A stretch of 12,826 nucleotides of DNA from NCBI GenBank assembly GCA_035293845.1, contig DATGMB010000016.1:1-12826 (forward strand), given 5' to 3'. The notes under the pieces are model-generated. The model was given only the letters and a program-made list of their open reading frames with translations. It was not told the origin of the DNA and made no database searches. The position numbers were made by a program, and so were the translations under genes. The DNA is from DATGMB01 sp035293845 (GTDB lineage Bacteria; Acidobacteriota; Terriglobia; Bryobacterales; Bryobacteraceae). Shown one piece after another: positions 1 to 8,411 of this stretch (its first letter is position 1; each line of letters starts with the position of its first letter).

Positions 1-734
1 TCCGCCAGATCGAAGCGCGTTTCATTGGGCAGCCCCATGGCGGCCGCGAGATTGGCCTGCGCCGCCTGGAGATCATTCTGCGCCTGCGTGACGAGCAGTT
101 TGGCGTCGGACAGGTTGACATCGGCGAATTTCACGTCGAGCTGCGATTTCAGCTTGCTCTCGGCGAGCGCCGTCACCTGGTCGACGACGAGCTGCCGGGC
201 CTCCACGGTTTTCTGTGCCACGGCCAGCACCGCCTGGGCGCGGAGCACGGCGAAGTAAGCCGTGCCGGTGTTCAGCAGGATTTGCGAGCGCGTGAACTCG
301 GAGGCCTGATCCTGCGCCTGGGCGTGCAGCCGTGCCGAGCCTTCGAGGTTGGCGGTGCGGCCGAAGTCCGTGATCATCTGGCTGAGAACGAGCCCGCTGC
401 CGAGGCGGTTGTAGACGACCGGGTTGTTCAGGCCGCCGGCCGCCAGGCGGCTGCCGCTATCCGCGCCGACGCCCGTAAACGCGCCCGACACGTTGGGCTG
501 GAAGTTCGCCCGGTACTGGTTCGGAACCTGGTGCGCCGCGGCGGCGGTGAAGCGCGCCGAGGAGAATCGCGGATTGTTCTGCACGGCCAACTGGTAGGCC
601 TGCGCCAGCGTCAGATGCATGGGCGGCTGGGGGATTGGCGCCTGTTGTCCGAAAGCCGTTCGGCAAATCGCCAGAACGAGGCAGGGCAGGCCGATGGCGT
701 GCCTCCGGCCAGTGTTTTTACGATCTCCTGTCAT
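1..734 (-). CDS. TolC-family outer membrane efflux factor (partial, C-terminus outside the window)
   Basis: This is the outer-membrane channel of the efflux system encoded by the three genes upstream. About 244 codons are visible. Translation from the ATG at 734-732 gives a basic N-terminus (K6, R10, R11), a hydrophobic stretch (AIGLPCLVLAI) and a likely Sec cleavage near TAFG|QQ. The mature protein opens with LTLAQAYQLAVQNNP, the usual start of TolC-type proteins. Further on are ITDFGRT, TAYFAVLRAQ and NLAAAMGLP, which match the end of the first helical repeat of the family; the second repeat lies beyond the window edge. The start overlaps the last 17 bp of the preceding permease gene. There is no clear Shine-Dalgarno before it, so translation probably depends on coupling. 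A later Met at 620-618 would remove the signal peptide and was not chosen. The family is secure; the substrate is unknown. Confidence 0.9.
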   Translation of the reverse strand, partial: MTGDRKNTGRRHAIGLPCLVLAICRTAFGQQAPIPQPPMHLTLAQAYQLAVQNNPRFSSARFTAAAAHQVPNQYRANFQPNVSGAFTGVGADSGSRLAAGGLNNPVVYNRLGSGLVLSQMITDFGRTANLEGSARLHAQAQDQASEFTRSQILLNTGTAYFAVLRAQAVLAVAQKTVEARQLVVDQVTALAESKLKSQLDVKFADVNLSDAKLLVTQAQNDLQAAQANLAAAMGLPNETRFDLA

Positions 735-3700
735 ATACCATTACGTACGCGGCCGGCACCAGAAACACGGTCAATGCCACCGAAACGCTTAGTCCTCCCA
801 GAATCGCTCGCGCCAGCGGCGCGTACGCCTCGCTCCCCGCGCCCAGTTTCAGCGCCATCGGCAGTAGTCCGATGATGGTCGCGAGCGACGTCATCAGCAC
901 CGGCCGCAGCCGCACTCGGGCTGCATTGACCACCGCCTCCCGCACGGTCTGACCCTGCTCCCGCAGGTGCCGCGTGAACTCGACGATCAGAATGCTGTTC
1001 GAGACCGCGATCCCCACCAGCATCACTACACCCATCAGCGACATCACATTCAGCGTCGTATCCGAAAGCCAGAGCATCAGAATCACGCCGCTCAGTCCCG
1101 GCGGCACCGCGAGCAGGATGATGAATGGATCGAGGAACGACCGGAACTGCGCGACCAGAATGAGATACAGCAGCACCACCGCCAGTGTCAGCCCGAGGGT
1201 GAAGCTGGTGAACGATGCCCGCATCCCCTGCACCATTCCGCGCAGTGTGACCGTCAGGCCCTCGGGCTTCGGCGTGCGTGCGATGATGCCGTCGATAGCG
1301 GTGGCGATCCGTCCCAGGTCCTCGTTCAACGGCCGCACGTAGACGTCGATCGTCCGCCGCAGCGAGTAGTGGTCGACCTCGGTCGGCGACTGGATGCGGT
1401 GAATGTCGCTGATCATGTCCAGCCGCGTCGGCTCCGTGCTGCTCTCCGCCCGCAGGGGAATCGCCTTCAGCTCCGTCAGCGTCTTCACCTGGTCCTCCGG
1501 ATATTGGACCGTCAGCATATAATCGTTGCCGGTCTTGGGATCGATCCAGAAGCTCGGTGCGATCATGGTGTTCGAGGTCAGCGCGGTGATGATGTTTTCC
1601 ACCACCTCCCGCTGATCCAACCCCATCTCGCTTGCGCGCATGCGGTCCACGTTGAGTTGCAGCGCCGGATAGTCGATGTCCTGCGGCGTGAACACGTCGG
1701 CCACGCCCGGAATCAGACGGATTTGCCGCGCAAGCTGAAGCGCCGTGGCGTAGTCCTCGGCCAGATGGGACCCCGCCACCTGCACGTCGATGGGCGCTGG
1801 AAGCCCCAGGTTCAGCACCGCATCCACCAGCCCGCCGGACTGGAAATACGCGCTCAGCTCCGGCATCTCCGTCTGTAGGGCCTTCTTCACCCGCGCCATG
1901 TACTCGTAGCTGCCGGTCTTGTGGTCCTCCTTGAGGCTCACCTGCACGAAGGCCGTGTGCATTGCCGAATTCGTGGTGTAAATCGCCGAGAAATCGGGCG
2001 TGGCGCCGATATTCGACACGATCATGCCCAGGTCTTCCGGCGCCACCACCCTCCGCACCAGAGCTTCCAGCCTGGCGACTTCCGCTTCCGTCACGGAAAG
2101 CCGCGAGCCCGTCGGCGCCTTCATGTTGATTACGAACTGCCCGGCATCCGTGCGCGGAAAGAAGGAAACGCCGAGCAGGGGAAAGGCAGCGAGGGTTGCG
2201 GCGAACGCCCCGGCGAAGGCCAGCAGCGTCAGCGCCGGACGGCGCAGCGCCACCGCCACCAGACGGTCGTAGAAGCGCAGGAAATCCTCGAACCGGTCGT
2301 TGAACCACAGGTTGAAGCGCTGCCCGAAATTCGGCGGATACTTCTCCTCCTCGACCATAACAGGCACTTCGTCCGATGGCGTCCGGTGGTGCGAGGGCGC
2401 TTGGATGAACCGCGCGCAGAACAGCGGCACCACCGTCATGGCCACAGCGAAGGAGGCGAACAGCGAAAGCGCCACCGCCAGCGCCAGCGCCGAAAACAGG
2501 AACTTGCTGACGCCGTAGAGAAACGTCACCGGAAAGAACACCACTACCGTCGTCAGCGTCGCGGCCAGCACCGGCAGGGCGACCTCCCGGCCTCCCTTTT
2601 CCGCCGCCTCCGCAGGCGATTCGCCCAGCTCCAGATGCCGGTAGATGTTCTCCAAGACTACGACGGAGTTGTCGATCAGCCGCGAAAACGCCAGCGCCAG
2701 GCCGCCCAGCACCATGCTATTGATGGAGCTTCCGCCGATCGCGAGCGCGATGAAGGCCGCCAGCGCCGAAAGGGGAATCGAGAAGAACACCGCCACCGTG
2801 GCCCGCATGCTTCCAAGGAAGATCAGGATCATGACGGAGGTCAGCAGCAGCCCGATTCCCCCCTCGTGCAGCAGCGTTTCGATGGCCGTTTTTACGAACA
2901 CCGATTGATCGAACACCACGTTCGTGATCAGCTCCTTGGGCACATCGAACAGGTGCTGCAGCTTATCCTTGACGCCGTCCACCACCGCGATGGTATTGGT
3001 GTCACCGCCCTGCTTCAACACCGGTACGTACACCGACCGCTGCCCGTCCACCCGCACCACGTTGGTCTGAATCTGGTGCCCGTCCTCCGCGTACCCGATG
3101 TCGGCCACGCGCACCGGCGCCTGCCCCACCACCTTCACCGGCAACCGGTCGATTTCGTTCACGCTGCGGAGCTGGCTGTTGGTGTAGATGTTGTAGTCGA
3201 GCGGTCCGAGCTGCACGTCGCCGGCGGGCAGGATCAGGTTGGCCGTGTTCACCGCCCGCACCACATCCATCAGGCTCAATTGGTGGGCTTCCAGCTTAAA
3301 GGGATCGGCATAGACCATGATCTGCCGGTACTTGCCGCCGAACGGCTGCGGGACGCTCGCGCCCGGCACGCTGCCGATCTGATTGCGCACCTGGAACTGC
3401 GCCAGGTCGCGCAGTGTGGTCTCGTTCAGTCCTGCGCCCTTGAAGGTCACCAGGCAAACCGGCAGGCTCGAGGCGTCGAACTTCAGCACGACCGGCGGCA
3501 GCGTTCCCGGAGGCAGCCGGCGCAACTGCGCCATCGCAAGGTTGGAAATGGTGGTCACCGCCGAATCCGGATTCGTCCCCGGCTGGAAGTAGACCTTGAT
3601 GACGCTCACGCCCGGCAGCGAGCGCGATTCGATGTGCTCGATCCCCGCTCCCAGTGTAAAGAAGCGTTCGAAGCGGCTGGTGATATCGGTCTCGATCTGC

Positions 3701-3864
3701 TCCGGCGGCATTCCGGAATAAAACGTCGCCACGACGACCACCGGAATGTTCATCGCCGGGAACATGTCGACCGGCATCCGCACCAGGCTGGTGCACCCGA
3801 CTACCGCGATGATCAGGCACACCACCACGATGAAGTACGGATTCTGAATCGCGAACCGGGACAT
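718..3864 (-). CDS. RND efflux permease, second of two tandem copies (HAE-type, AcrB-like)
   Basis: This is an inner-membrane proton/drug antiporter subunit of 1048 aa, the normal size for AcrB (about 1049). The order is standard: TM1 at about residues 11-31, a first periplasmic porter region, TM2-6 (about 335-480), a cytoplasmic linker (about 489-520), a second periplasmic region, and TM8-12 near the end. TM4 carries IDNSVVVLEN with D398 at the place of AcrB Asp407 and N399 at Asp408. TM10 carries AVSNSILIVEF with S955 where AcrB has Lys940. The RLRPVLMTSLATIIG motif after TM10 is conserved. The start ATG lies 1 bp after the stop of the upstream permease, with AGGAGG nine bases before it. 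The drug-pump (HAE) type is preferred over metal-pump (HME), but the substrate cannot be read. The first 150 residues are about 94% identical to the upstream copy by eye. The closest described layout is MdtABC, which has two different RND subunits. Confidence 0.95.
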   Translation of the reverse strand: MSRFAIQNPYFIVVVCLIIAVVGCTSLVRMPVDMFPAMNIPVVVVATFYSGMPPEQIETDITSRFERFFTLGAGIEHIESRSLPGVSVIKVYFQPGTNPDSAVTTISNLAMAQLRRLPPGTLPPVVLKFDASSLPVCLVTFKGAGLNETTLRDLAQFQVRNQIGSVPGASVPQPFGGKYRQIMVYADPFKLEAHQLSLMDVVRAVNTANLILPAGDVQLGPLDYNIYTNSQLRSVNEIDRLPVKVVGQAPVRVADIGYAEDGHQIQTNVVRVDGQRSVYVPVLKQGGDTNTIAVVDGVKDKLQHLFDVPKELITNVVFDQSVFVKTAIETLLHEGGIGLLLTSVMILIFLGSMRATVAVFFSIPLSALAAFIALAIGGSSINSMVLGGLALAFSRLIDNSVVVLENIYRHLELGESPAEAAEKGGREVALPVLAATLTTVVVFFPVTFLYGVSKFLFSALALAVALSLFASFAVAMTVVPLFCARFIQAPSHHRTPSDEVPVMVEEEKYPPNFGQRFNLWFNDRFEDFLRFYDRLVAVALRRPALTLLAFAGAFAATLAAFPLLGVSFFPRTDAGQFVINMKAPTGSRLSVTEAEVARLEALVRRVVAPEDLGMIVSNIGATPDFSAIYTTNSAMHTAFVQVSLKEDHKTGSYEYMARVKKALQTEMPELSAYFQSGGLVDAVLNLGLPAPIDVQVAGSHLAEDYATALQLARQIRLIPGVADVFTPQDIDYPALQLNVDRMRASEMGLDQREVVENIITALTSNTMIAPSFWIDPKTGNDYMLTVQYPEDQVKTLTELKAIPLRAESSTEPTRLDMISDIHRIQSPTEVDHYSLRRTIDVYVRPLNEDLGRIATAIDGIIARTPKPEGLTVTLRGMVQGMRASFTSFTLGLTLAVVLLYLILVAQFRSFLDPFIILLAVPPGLSGVILMLWLSDTTLNVMSLMGVVMLVGIAVSNSILIVEFTRHLREQGQTVREAVVNAARVRLRPVLMTSLATIIGLLPMALKLGAGSEAYAPLARAILGGLSVSVALTVFLVPAAYVMVYDRRS

Positions 3865-3865
3865 G

Positions 3866-6800
3866 CTAGCGCGCCTCCTCCGGCGCCAGCCGGAGGTCCT
3901 CTTTCCGGTAGGCCACGTAATATGCCGCCGGCACCATGATCACGGTCATCATCAGGGACACGCTCATGCCGCCCAGCACCGCGCGCGCCAGCGGCGCGTA
4001 GGATTCGCTGCCCGCCCCCAGCTTCAGCGCCATCGGCAGCAGACCGATAATGGTCGCGAGCGACGTCATCAGCACCGGCCGCAGCCGCACACGCGCCGCC
4101 TTCACCACCGCCTGCCGCACCGTGAGACCGGTTTCTCTCAGGTGGGTCGTAAACTCCACAATGAGAATGCTGTCCGATACGGTCATGCCGATCAAAATCA
4201 TGAGCCCCATCAGCGACATCACATTCATGCTCGTTCCGGTCAGGTACAGAATCAGTAGCGCCCCCGTGATCCCCGGGGGAACCGCCGTCAGGATGAGCAG
4301 CGGATCGAGAAACGAGCGGAATTGAGCCACCAGGATCAGGTACAGCAGCACCACCGAGAGCGTCAGCCCGATAAAGAAGCTGCGGAAGCTCTGCCGCATT
4401 CCGTTCACCAGCCCTCGCAGCGTGACCGTCACACCGTCGGGAATTGTCACGTGCGCCGTCAGGCCGTCGATGCGCGACGCGATGCGGCCCAGGTCCTCAC
4501 CCTCCGGCTGCACATAAACGTCGATCACGCGCCGTAATCCATAATGGTCGACTTCGGTTGGCGAATGGATCTGGCGGATGCTGGAGATCATATCCAGGCG
4601 CGTGGCGTCCGGCATTTTCGTGCCGCGCACCGGAATCGACCGCAGGTCGGCGAAATTGTGGATCTGGCTCTCCGGGTACTGTACCGTCAGCATGTAATCG
4701 TTGCCGGTTCCGGGGTCGATCCAGAAGCTCGGCGCGATCATCGTATTCGATGTCAGAGCCGTGATCACGTTGCCCACCACTTCCTTCTGGTTGAGTCCCA
4801 ATTCCGCGGCACGCGTGCGGTCGACGTCGAGCTGCAGCGCCGGGTAGTCGAGGTCCTGCGGAATGTAAGTGTCGCCCACGCCGGGAAATTTTCGGATGCG
4901 GCTCGCCAGCGCGAGCGCCGTGCTGTAGCTATTCTGCAGATTCGAGCCAGCCACCTGCACATCGAGGGGCGCCGGCATCCCCATCCCCAGCACGGCGTCC
5001 ACCAGGCCGCCGGACTGGAAATAGGCCGTCAACTCCGGCATCTCGGCCGCCAAGACCTTGCGCACCCGCGCCATGTACTCGTAGCTGCCGGTCTCATGGT
5101 CCTCTTTCAGGCTCACCTGCACGGTGGCCGTGTGCATGCCGGAGTTGCTGGTGTAGATCGCCGAAAAATCCGGTGTGGAGCCGACGTTGGACACGATCAT
5201 GCCCAGGTCGCGCGGCGAAACCACGCGCCGCACCAGCGTCTCCACTTTGGCGATCTCCGCTTCCGTCACATCGAGCCGCGTGCCGGAGGGCAGCTTCAGG
5301 TTCATCATGAATTGCCCCGGATCGGTGCGGGGGAAGAAAGCGAAATCGAGCAGCGGGTACAGAAACAGGCTGGCCACAATCAGGCCGCTCAGAAAGACCA
5401 GCGCCCCGACCGGCTGCTGCAGTACGATGCCGATGACGCGGTCGTAGAGATCCAGGAAGCGCTCGAACAGGGGGTTGAACCATTGGTTGAACCGCTCCAG
5501 CAGCCCCCGCCTCCGCGCCGGAGCATGGTTCCCCGCGCCATGCTGCCCGTGCGCCGGCTGGATGAACCGCGAACAGAACAGCGGCACCACAGTCATCGCC
5601 ACCGTGAAGGAAGCCAGCAGCGAAAGGATCACCGCCAGCGCCAGCGCCGAAAACAGGAACTTGCTCACCCCGTAGAGCAGCGTCACCGGAAAGAACACGA
5701 CAATGGTGGTCAGGGTCGAGGCCAGCACCGGCAGCGCCACCTCGCGGCCGCCGACCTCCGCGGCGACCTCCGGCGGTTCCCCCATCTCCAGATGGCGGTA
5801 GATGTTCTCCAGCACCACCACCGAGTTATCGATCAGCCGCGAAAACGCCAGCGCCAGACCGCCCAGCACCATCGCGTTCACCGAGCCGCCGCCGAGCCCC
5901 AGCAGAATAAACGCCATCAAAGCGGAGAGGGGAATGGAGAAGTAGACCGCCACTGTCGCCCGGATGCTCCCCAGGAAGACCAGGATCATGATCGAGGTGA
6001 GGAAGAGCCCGATGGCGCCTTCGTGCAGCAACGTCTCGATGGCCGTCTTGACGAACACCGACTGGTCGAACACTACTTTCGTGATCAGCGCCTTGGGCAC
6101 GTCGAACAGGTGCCGCAAGGTGCTCTTGACGCCGTCCACGACCGAGATGGTGTTCGTGTCGCCGCCCTGCTTGAGTACCGGGATGTACACCGAGCGCTGT
6201 CCGTCGACCCGCACCACGTTGGTCTGGATCTGCTGCGCGTCGGCCGCGTAGCCGATGTCCGACACCCGGACCGGCGAGGCGCCGACGGTTTTCACCGGAA
6301 GCTGGTCGATCTCTTTGACGCTACGGAGCTGGCTGTTGGTGTAGATGTTGTAGTCGAGCGGCCCGAGTTGCACGTCGCCCGCCGGCAGGATGAGATTGGC
6401 CGAATTGACCGCCCGCACCACGTCCATCAGGCTGAGCTGGTGCGCTTCCAGCTTGTAAGGGTCGGTATAGACCATGATCTGCCGGTACTTGCCGCCGAAC
6501 GGCTGCGGCACGCTCGCGCCCGCCACACTGCCGAGCTGGTTGCGCACCTGGAACTGCGCCAGGTCGCGCAGGTTGGTCTCATTCAGCCCCTCGCCCTTCA
6601 GCGTCACGAGGCAGACCGGCAGGCTCGATGCGTCGAACTTCAGCACCACCGGCGGCAGCGTTCCCGGCGGCAGGCGGCGCAACTGCGCCATCGCCAGGTT
6701 CGAAATGGCTGTTACCGCCGAATCCGGATTCGTCCCCGGCTGGAAGTAAACCTTGATCACGCTCACGCCCGGCAGCGAGCGCGACTCGATGTGCTCGATA

Positions 6801-7021
6801 CCCGCTCCCAGGGTGAAGAAGCGCTCGAAGCGGCTGGTGATATCGGTCTCGATCTGCTCCGGCGGCATTCCGGAATAAAACGTCGCCACCACCACCACCG
6901 GAATATTCATGGCCGGAAACATGTCGACCGGCATCCGCACCAGCGTGGTGACTCCCACCACGGCGATCACCAGGCAGATGACGATAATGAAGTATGGGTT
7001 CCGGATGGCGAACCGGGACAT
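3866..7021 (-). CDS. RND efflux permease, first of two tandem copies (HAE-type, AcrB-like)
   Basis: This is a 1051 aa inner-membrane RND permease of usual length, with the same fold and order as its downstream twin. TM1 lies near the N-terminus (about residues 11-31). TM4 reads IDNSVVVLEN with D398 and N399. TM10 reads TVSDSILIVEF with S949 and D950, so this copy has an acidic residue next to the site of AcrB Lys940 where the twin has Asn. RLRPVLMTSLATIIG is present. The cytoplasmic linker after residue 488 is Ala/Gly/His-rich, then basic (RRR), unlike the acidic EEEK-containing linker of the twin. The C-terminus ends in a charged tail (KEDLRLAPEEAR) absent from the twin. The ATG at 7021-7019 follows a GGTGA at 7029-7033 with seven bases between. 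It lies 55 bp after the fusion-protein gene and is followed directly by the second permease. It should pump substrate with the fusion protein and the TolC-type channel of this operon. Confidence 0.95.
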   Translation of the reverse strand: MSRFAIRNPYFIIVICLVIAVVGVTTLVRMPVDMFPAMNIPVVVVATFYSGMPPEQIETDITSRFERFFTLGAGIEHIESRSLPGVSVIKVYFQPGTNPDSAVTAISNLAMAQLRRLPPGTLPPVVLKFDASSLPVCLVTLKGEGLNETNLRDLAQFQVRNQLGSVAGASVPQPFGGKYRQIMVYTDPYKLEAHQLSLMDVVRAVNSANLILPAGDVQLGPLDYNIYTNSQLRSVKEIDQLPVKTVGASPVRVSDIGYAADAQQIQTNVVRVDGQRSVYIPVLKQGGDTNTISVVDGVKSTLRHLFDVPKALITKVVFDQSVFVKTAIETLLHEGAIGLFLTSIMILVFLGSIRATVAVYFSIPLSALMAFILLGLGGGSVNAMVLGGLALAFSRLIDNSVVVLENIYRHLEMGEPPEVAAEVGGREVALPVLASTLTTIVVFFPVTLLYGVSKFLFSALALAVILSLLASFTVAMTVVPLFCSRFIQPAHGQHGAGNHAPARRRGLLERFNQWFNPLFERFLDLYDRVIGIVLQQPVGALVFLSGLIVASLFLYPLLDFAFFPRTDPGQFMMNLKLPSGTRLDVTEAEIAKVETLVRRVVSPRDLGMIVSNVGSTPDFSAIYTSNSGMHTATVQVSLKEDHETGSYEYMARVRKVLAAEMPELTAYFQSGGLVDAVLGMGMPAPLDVQVAGSNLQNSYSTALALASRIRKFPGVGDTYIPQDLDYPALQLDVDRTRAAELGLNQKEVVGNVITALTSNTMIAPSFWIDPGTGNDYMLTVQYPESQIHNFADLRSIPVRGTKMPDATRLDMISSIRQIHSPTEVDHYGLRRVIDVYVQPEGEDLGRIASRIDGLTAHVTIPDGVTVTLRGLVNGMRQSFRSFFIGLTLSVVLLYLILVAQFRSFLDPLLILTAVPPGITGALLILYLTGTSMNVMSLMGLMILIGMTVSDSILIVEFTTHLRETGLTVRQAVVKAARVRLRPVLMTSLATIIGLLPMALKLGAGSESYAPLARAVLGGMSVSLMMTVIMVPAAYYVAYRKEDLRLAPEEAR
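3874..3879 (-). promoter_or_regulatory. Ribosome binding site of the second RND permease, inside the end of the first
   Basis: AGGAGG on the minus strand lies nine bases before the ATG at 3864-3862, within the last codons of the upstream permease (the Glu-Glu of its C-terminal EEAR). The stop TAG and the start ATG are separated by one base, so the two permeases should be translated in a coupled way and in related amounts. Confidence 0.75.
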
Positions 7022-7028
7022 TACGAAT

Positions 7029-7033
7029 TCACC
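7029..7033 (-). promoter_or_regulatory. Ribosome binding site of the first RND permease at the edge of a repeat
   Basis: GGTGA on the minus strand, seven bases before the ATG at 7021-7019, is the best Shine-Dalgarno match in the 55 bp gap. It directly follows the small tandem repeat at 7034-7057, so the repeat tail may double as the ribosome site. Confidence 0.5.
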
Positions 7034-7057
7034 GCCGAGACGCCGGGACGCCGAGGA
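7034..7057. repeat. Three tandem 8 bp units in the adaptor-permease gap
   Basis: On the plus strand the units read GCCGAGAC, GCCGGGAC and GCCGAGGA. Read on the minus (coding) strand the block ends in CTCGGCGGTGAATT just before the permease start. It resembles a degenerate 8 bp-periodic sequence I recall in gaps between genes of unrelated bacteria (of the form CTTTGCGTCTTTGCGGTGAA). The resemblance is from memory; the tandem units are seen directly. Confidence 0.55.
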
Positions 7058-7076
7058 AAATCCAATTCTCTTTGGC

Positions 7077-8327
7077 TCACCTCTCCCCCCGCTGGCCCGA
7101 ATCTGCGGTCAGGTTGGTCAGCTTGGGTTTGACCTCCTGCCCGCTCTGCAGCGCGGCGCGCCCGGTTACCACCACCAGGTCGCCTTCGTTCAGCCCGGCG
7201 CGTACTTCCACGCGATTGGCGGTCTGCATTCCCAGCTCAATACGGCGCTGCTCCACGCGGTTGTTCGGCGCCACCAGCATCACCTCACCACGCGCGGTAT
7301 CGGCGGGGTCGATGTCCACCGCGGTCACGGGCACTGTCAGAACGCCATTGTGGCGGTTGAGGGTGAGGTCGACTTCGGCATACATCCCGGGGATCAGGAC
7401 CAGATCGGGGTTCGGCACGTCCACTTCCGTGTCCATGGTGCGGGTGGCGAGCGAGAGCTTGTCGGCGAAGCGGGCCACACGGCCGGGGAACGTGCGGTGG
7501 AGCGTGGGCACGTTGACCTCGACCGCCTGCCCGATATGCACCGTCGGCACGGCCGATTCCGGCACCGGCAGAATCAGCCGCAGCAGGCTGTTTTCCGAAA
7601 TCGTTACCACCGGCATGACCTGCCGCGCGTTCGCCGTGCCCGCCTGAATCATCGAGCCGGTATCGGCGTAGCGTTTGGTGACGACGCCGGTGAACGGAGC
7701 GGTCACGCGCGTGTAATCGATGAGCGTGCGGACCTTCTGCAGCTCGGCTTTGTTGACATCCACCTGCTGCTGCGCCGCGGATATGGCCGATCTGGCGGCC
7801 GAAATCTGCGCCTCCGCCACCAGATCCTTGCCGTGGGCGTCGTCGATTTCCTGCTGGGCCACCAGCCCCGGCTTCTTCTCCGCCACAGCCGCCAGGCGAT
7901 GGTAGGCAAGATGTGCCATCTCATGCGCCGACTCGGCCCGCTGCAGCTCGTCCTGCGCGCGCGCTACGTCTGCCTGGCTGCGGTCCACGGCGGCCTGATC
8001 GCGCCGCAGATCGTCGGCCATTTCCGGGACTTCGAGCGTGGCCAGCAACTCCCCGGCCTTCACCCGGTCGCCGACATCCACGCGGATCTCCTTGACGTAA
8101 CCCGCAACTTTGGCCATGACATCCACTTCCTGGAACGGCTTGAATTCGGCGGTGAGGACCAGGTCATTGGAGAGATTCTGCGCCGCCACTTTGGCCACCG
8201 CCACCGTCGGCGCCTCGGAAGCGGCCGCGGGGGACGGAGCCTCGGCCTCACCCTTTCGGGCGCAGGATGACGAAAGCAGTGCGAGCAGGCCGGCAGCGAG
8301 AGCGAGCAGAATCGGGCGTGAGGGCAT
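7077..8327 (-). CDS. RND efflux periplasmic adaptor (membrane fusion lipoprotein)
   Basis: This 416 aa adaptor links the RND permease to the outer-membrane channel. The N-terminus is a signal peptide ending in LLSSSC; Cys22 is the likely lipidation site, although Ser at -3 is atypical for a lipobox. The residue after Cys is Ala, followed by a flexible Ala/Pro/Glu linker. Domains follow in family order: first lipoyl half (EVDVMAKVAGYVKEI with VGDRVKAGE, about 67-92), a long Ala/Gln-rich coiled-coil hairpin (about 100-200), second lipoyl half (DYTRVTAPFTGVVTKR, about 205-220), beta-barrel (about 245-320, with PGMYAEVDL at its end) and membrane-proximal domain to about 405. It is the first gene of the operon, as is common (adaptor, pumps, channel). 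The only upstream sequence is an 84 bp leader holding an inverted repeat. AGGG lies just upstream of the ATG as a weak ribosome site. Confidence 0.93.
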   Translation of the reverse strand: MPSRPILLALAAGLLALLSSSCARKGEAEAPSPAAASEAPTVAVAKVAAQNLSNDLVLTAEFKPFQEVDVMAKVAGYVKEIRVDVGDRVKAGELLATLEVPEMADDLRRDQAAVDRSQADVARAQDELQRAESAHEMAHLAYHRLAAVAEKKPGLVAQQEIDDAHGKDLVAEAQISAARSAISAAQQQVDVNKAELQKVRTLIDYTRVTAPFTGVVTKRYADTGSMIQAGTANARQVMPVVTISENSLLRLILPVPESAVPTVHIGQAVEVNVPTLHRTFPGRVARFADKLSLATRTMDTEVDVPNPDLVLIPGMYAEVDLTLNRHNGVLTVPVTAVDIDPADTARGEVMLVAPNNRVEQRRIELGMQTANRVEVRAGLNEGDLVVVTGRAALQSGQEVKPKLTNLTADSGQRGER

Positions 8328-8411
8328 CTATACCCTGATTCTTATGGATTGGGCGGCCTGGCCGGAATACCCGCCTTGGGGTATATTGAGGCCGGCGGGC
8401 CTCGAACACCG
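8328..8411 (-). promoter_or_regulatory. Leader of the efflux operon with an inverted repeat
   Basis: This 84 bp gap between the four-cysteine gene and the adaptor gene is the only non-coding sequence directly before the efflux operon. It holds a perfect 6 bp inverted repeat, ATACCC (8367-8372) and GGGTAT (8379-8384), with a 6 bp spacer. One more ATACCC lies at 8330-8335, next to the adaptor start. The minus-strand TATACC at 8379-8384 could act as a weak -10 box overlapping the repeat, but no good -35 box is seen. An operator for a repressor is possible but unproven. Confidence 0.3.

Noticed and set aside
1921..3939. Plus-strand open frame of 672 codons opposite the second RND permease
   Set aside because: The translation is dominated by Arg, His and Gln with no recognisable fold; the minus strand encodes a full-length RND permease.
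718..7021. Metal-efflux (CusA-type, HME) assignment for the RND pair
   Set aside because: The TM4 sequence IDNSVVVLEN resembles drug-type RND pumps and no methionine-rich metal relay was evident.
4544..7132. Plus-strand open frame of 862 codons opposite the first RND permease
   Set aside because: This is the same composition-driven shadow as in the twin gene, and the two shadows resemble each other only because the real genes are paralogs.
6909..8270. Plus-strand open frame of 453 codons opposite the adaptor gene
   Set aside because: No domain or signal is visible; the minus-strand adaptor is unambiguous with lipoyl, coiled-coil and barrel regions.
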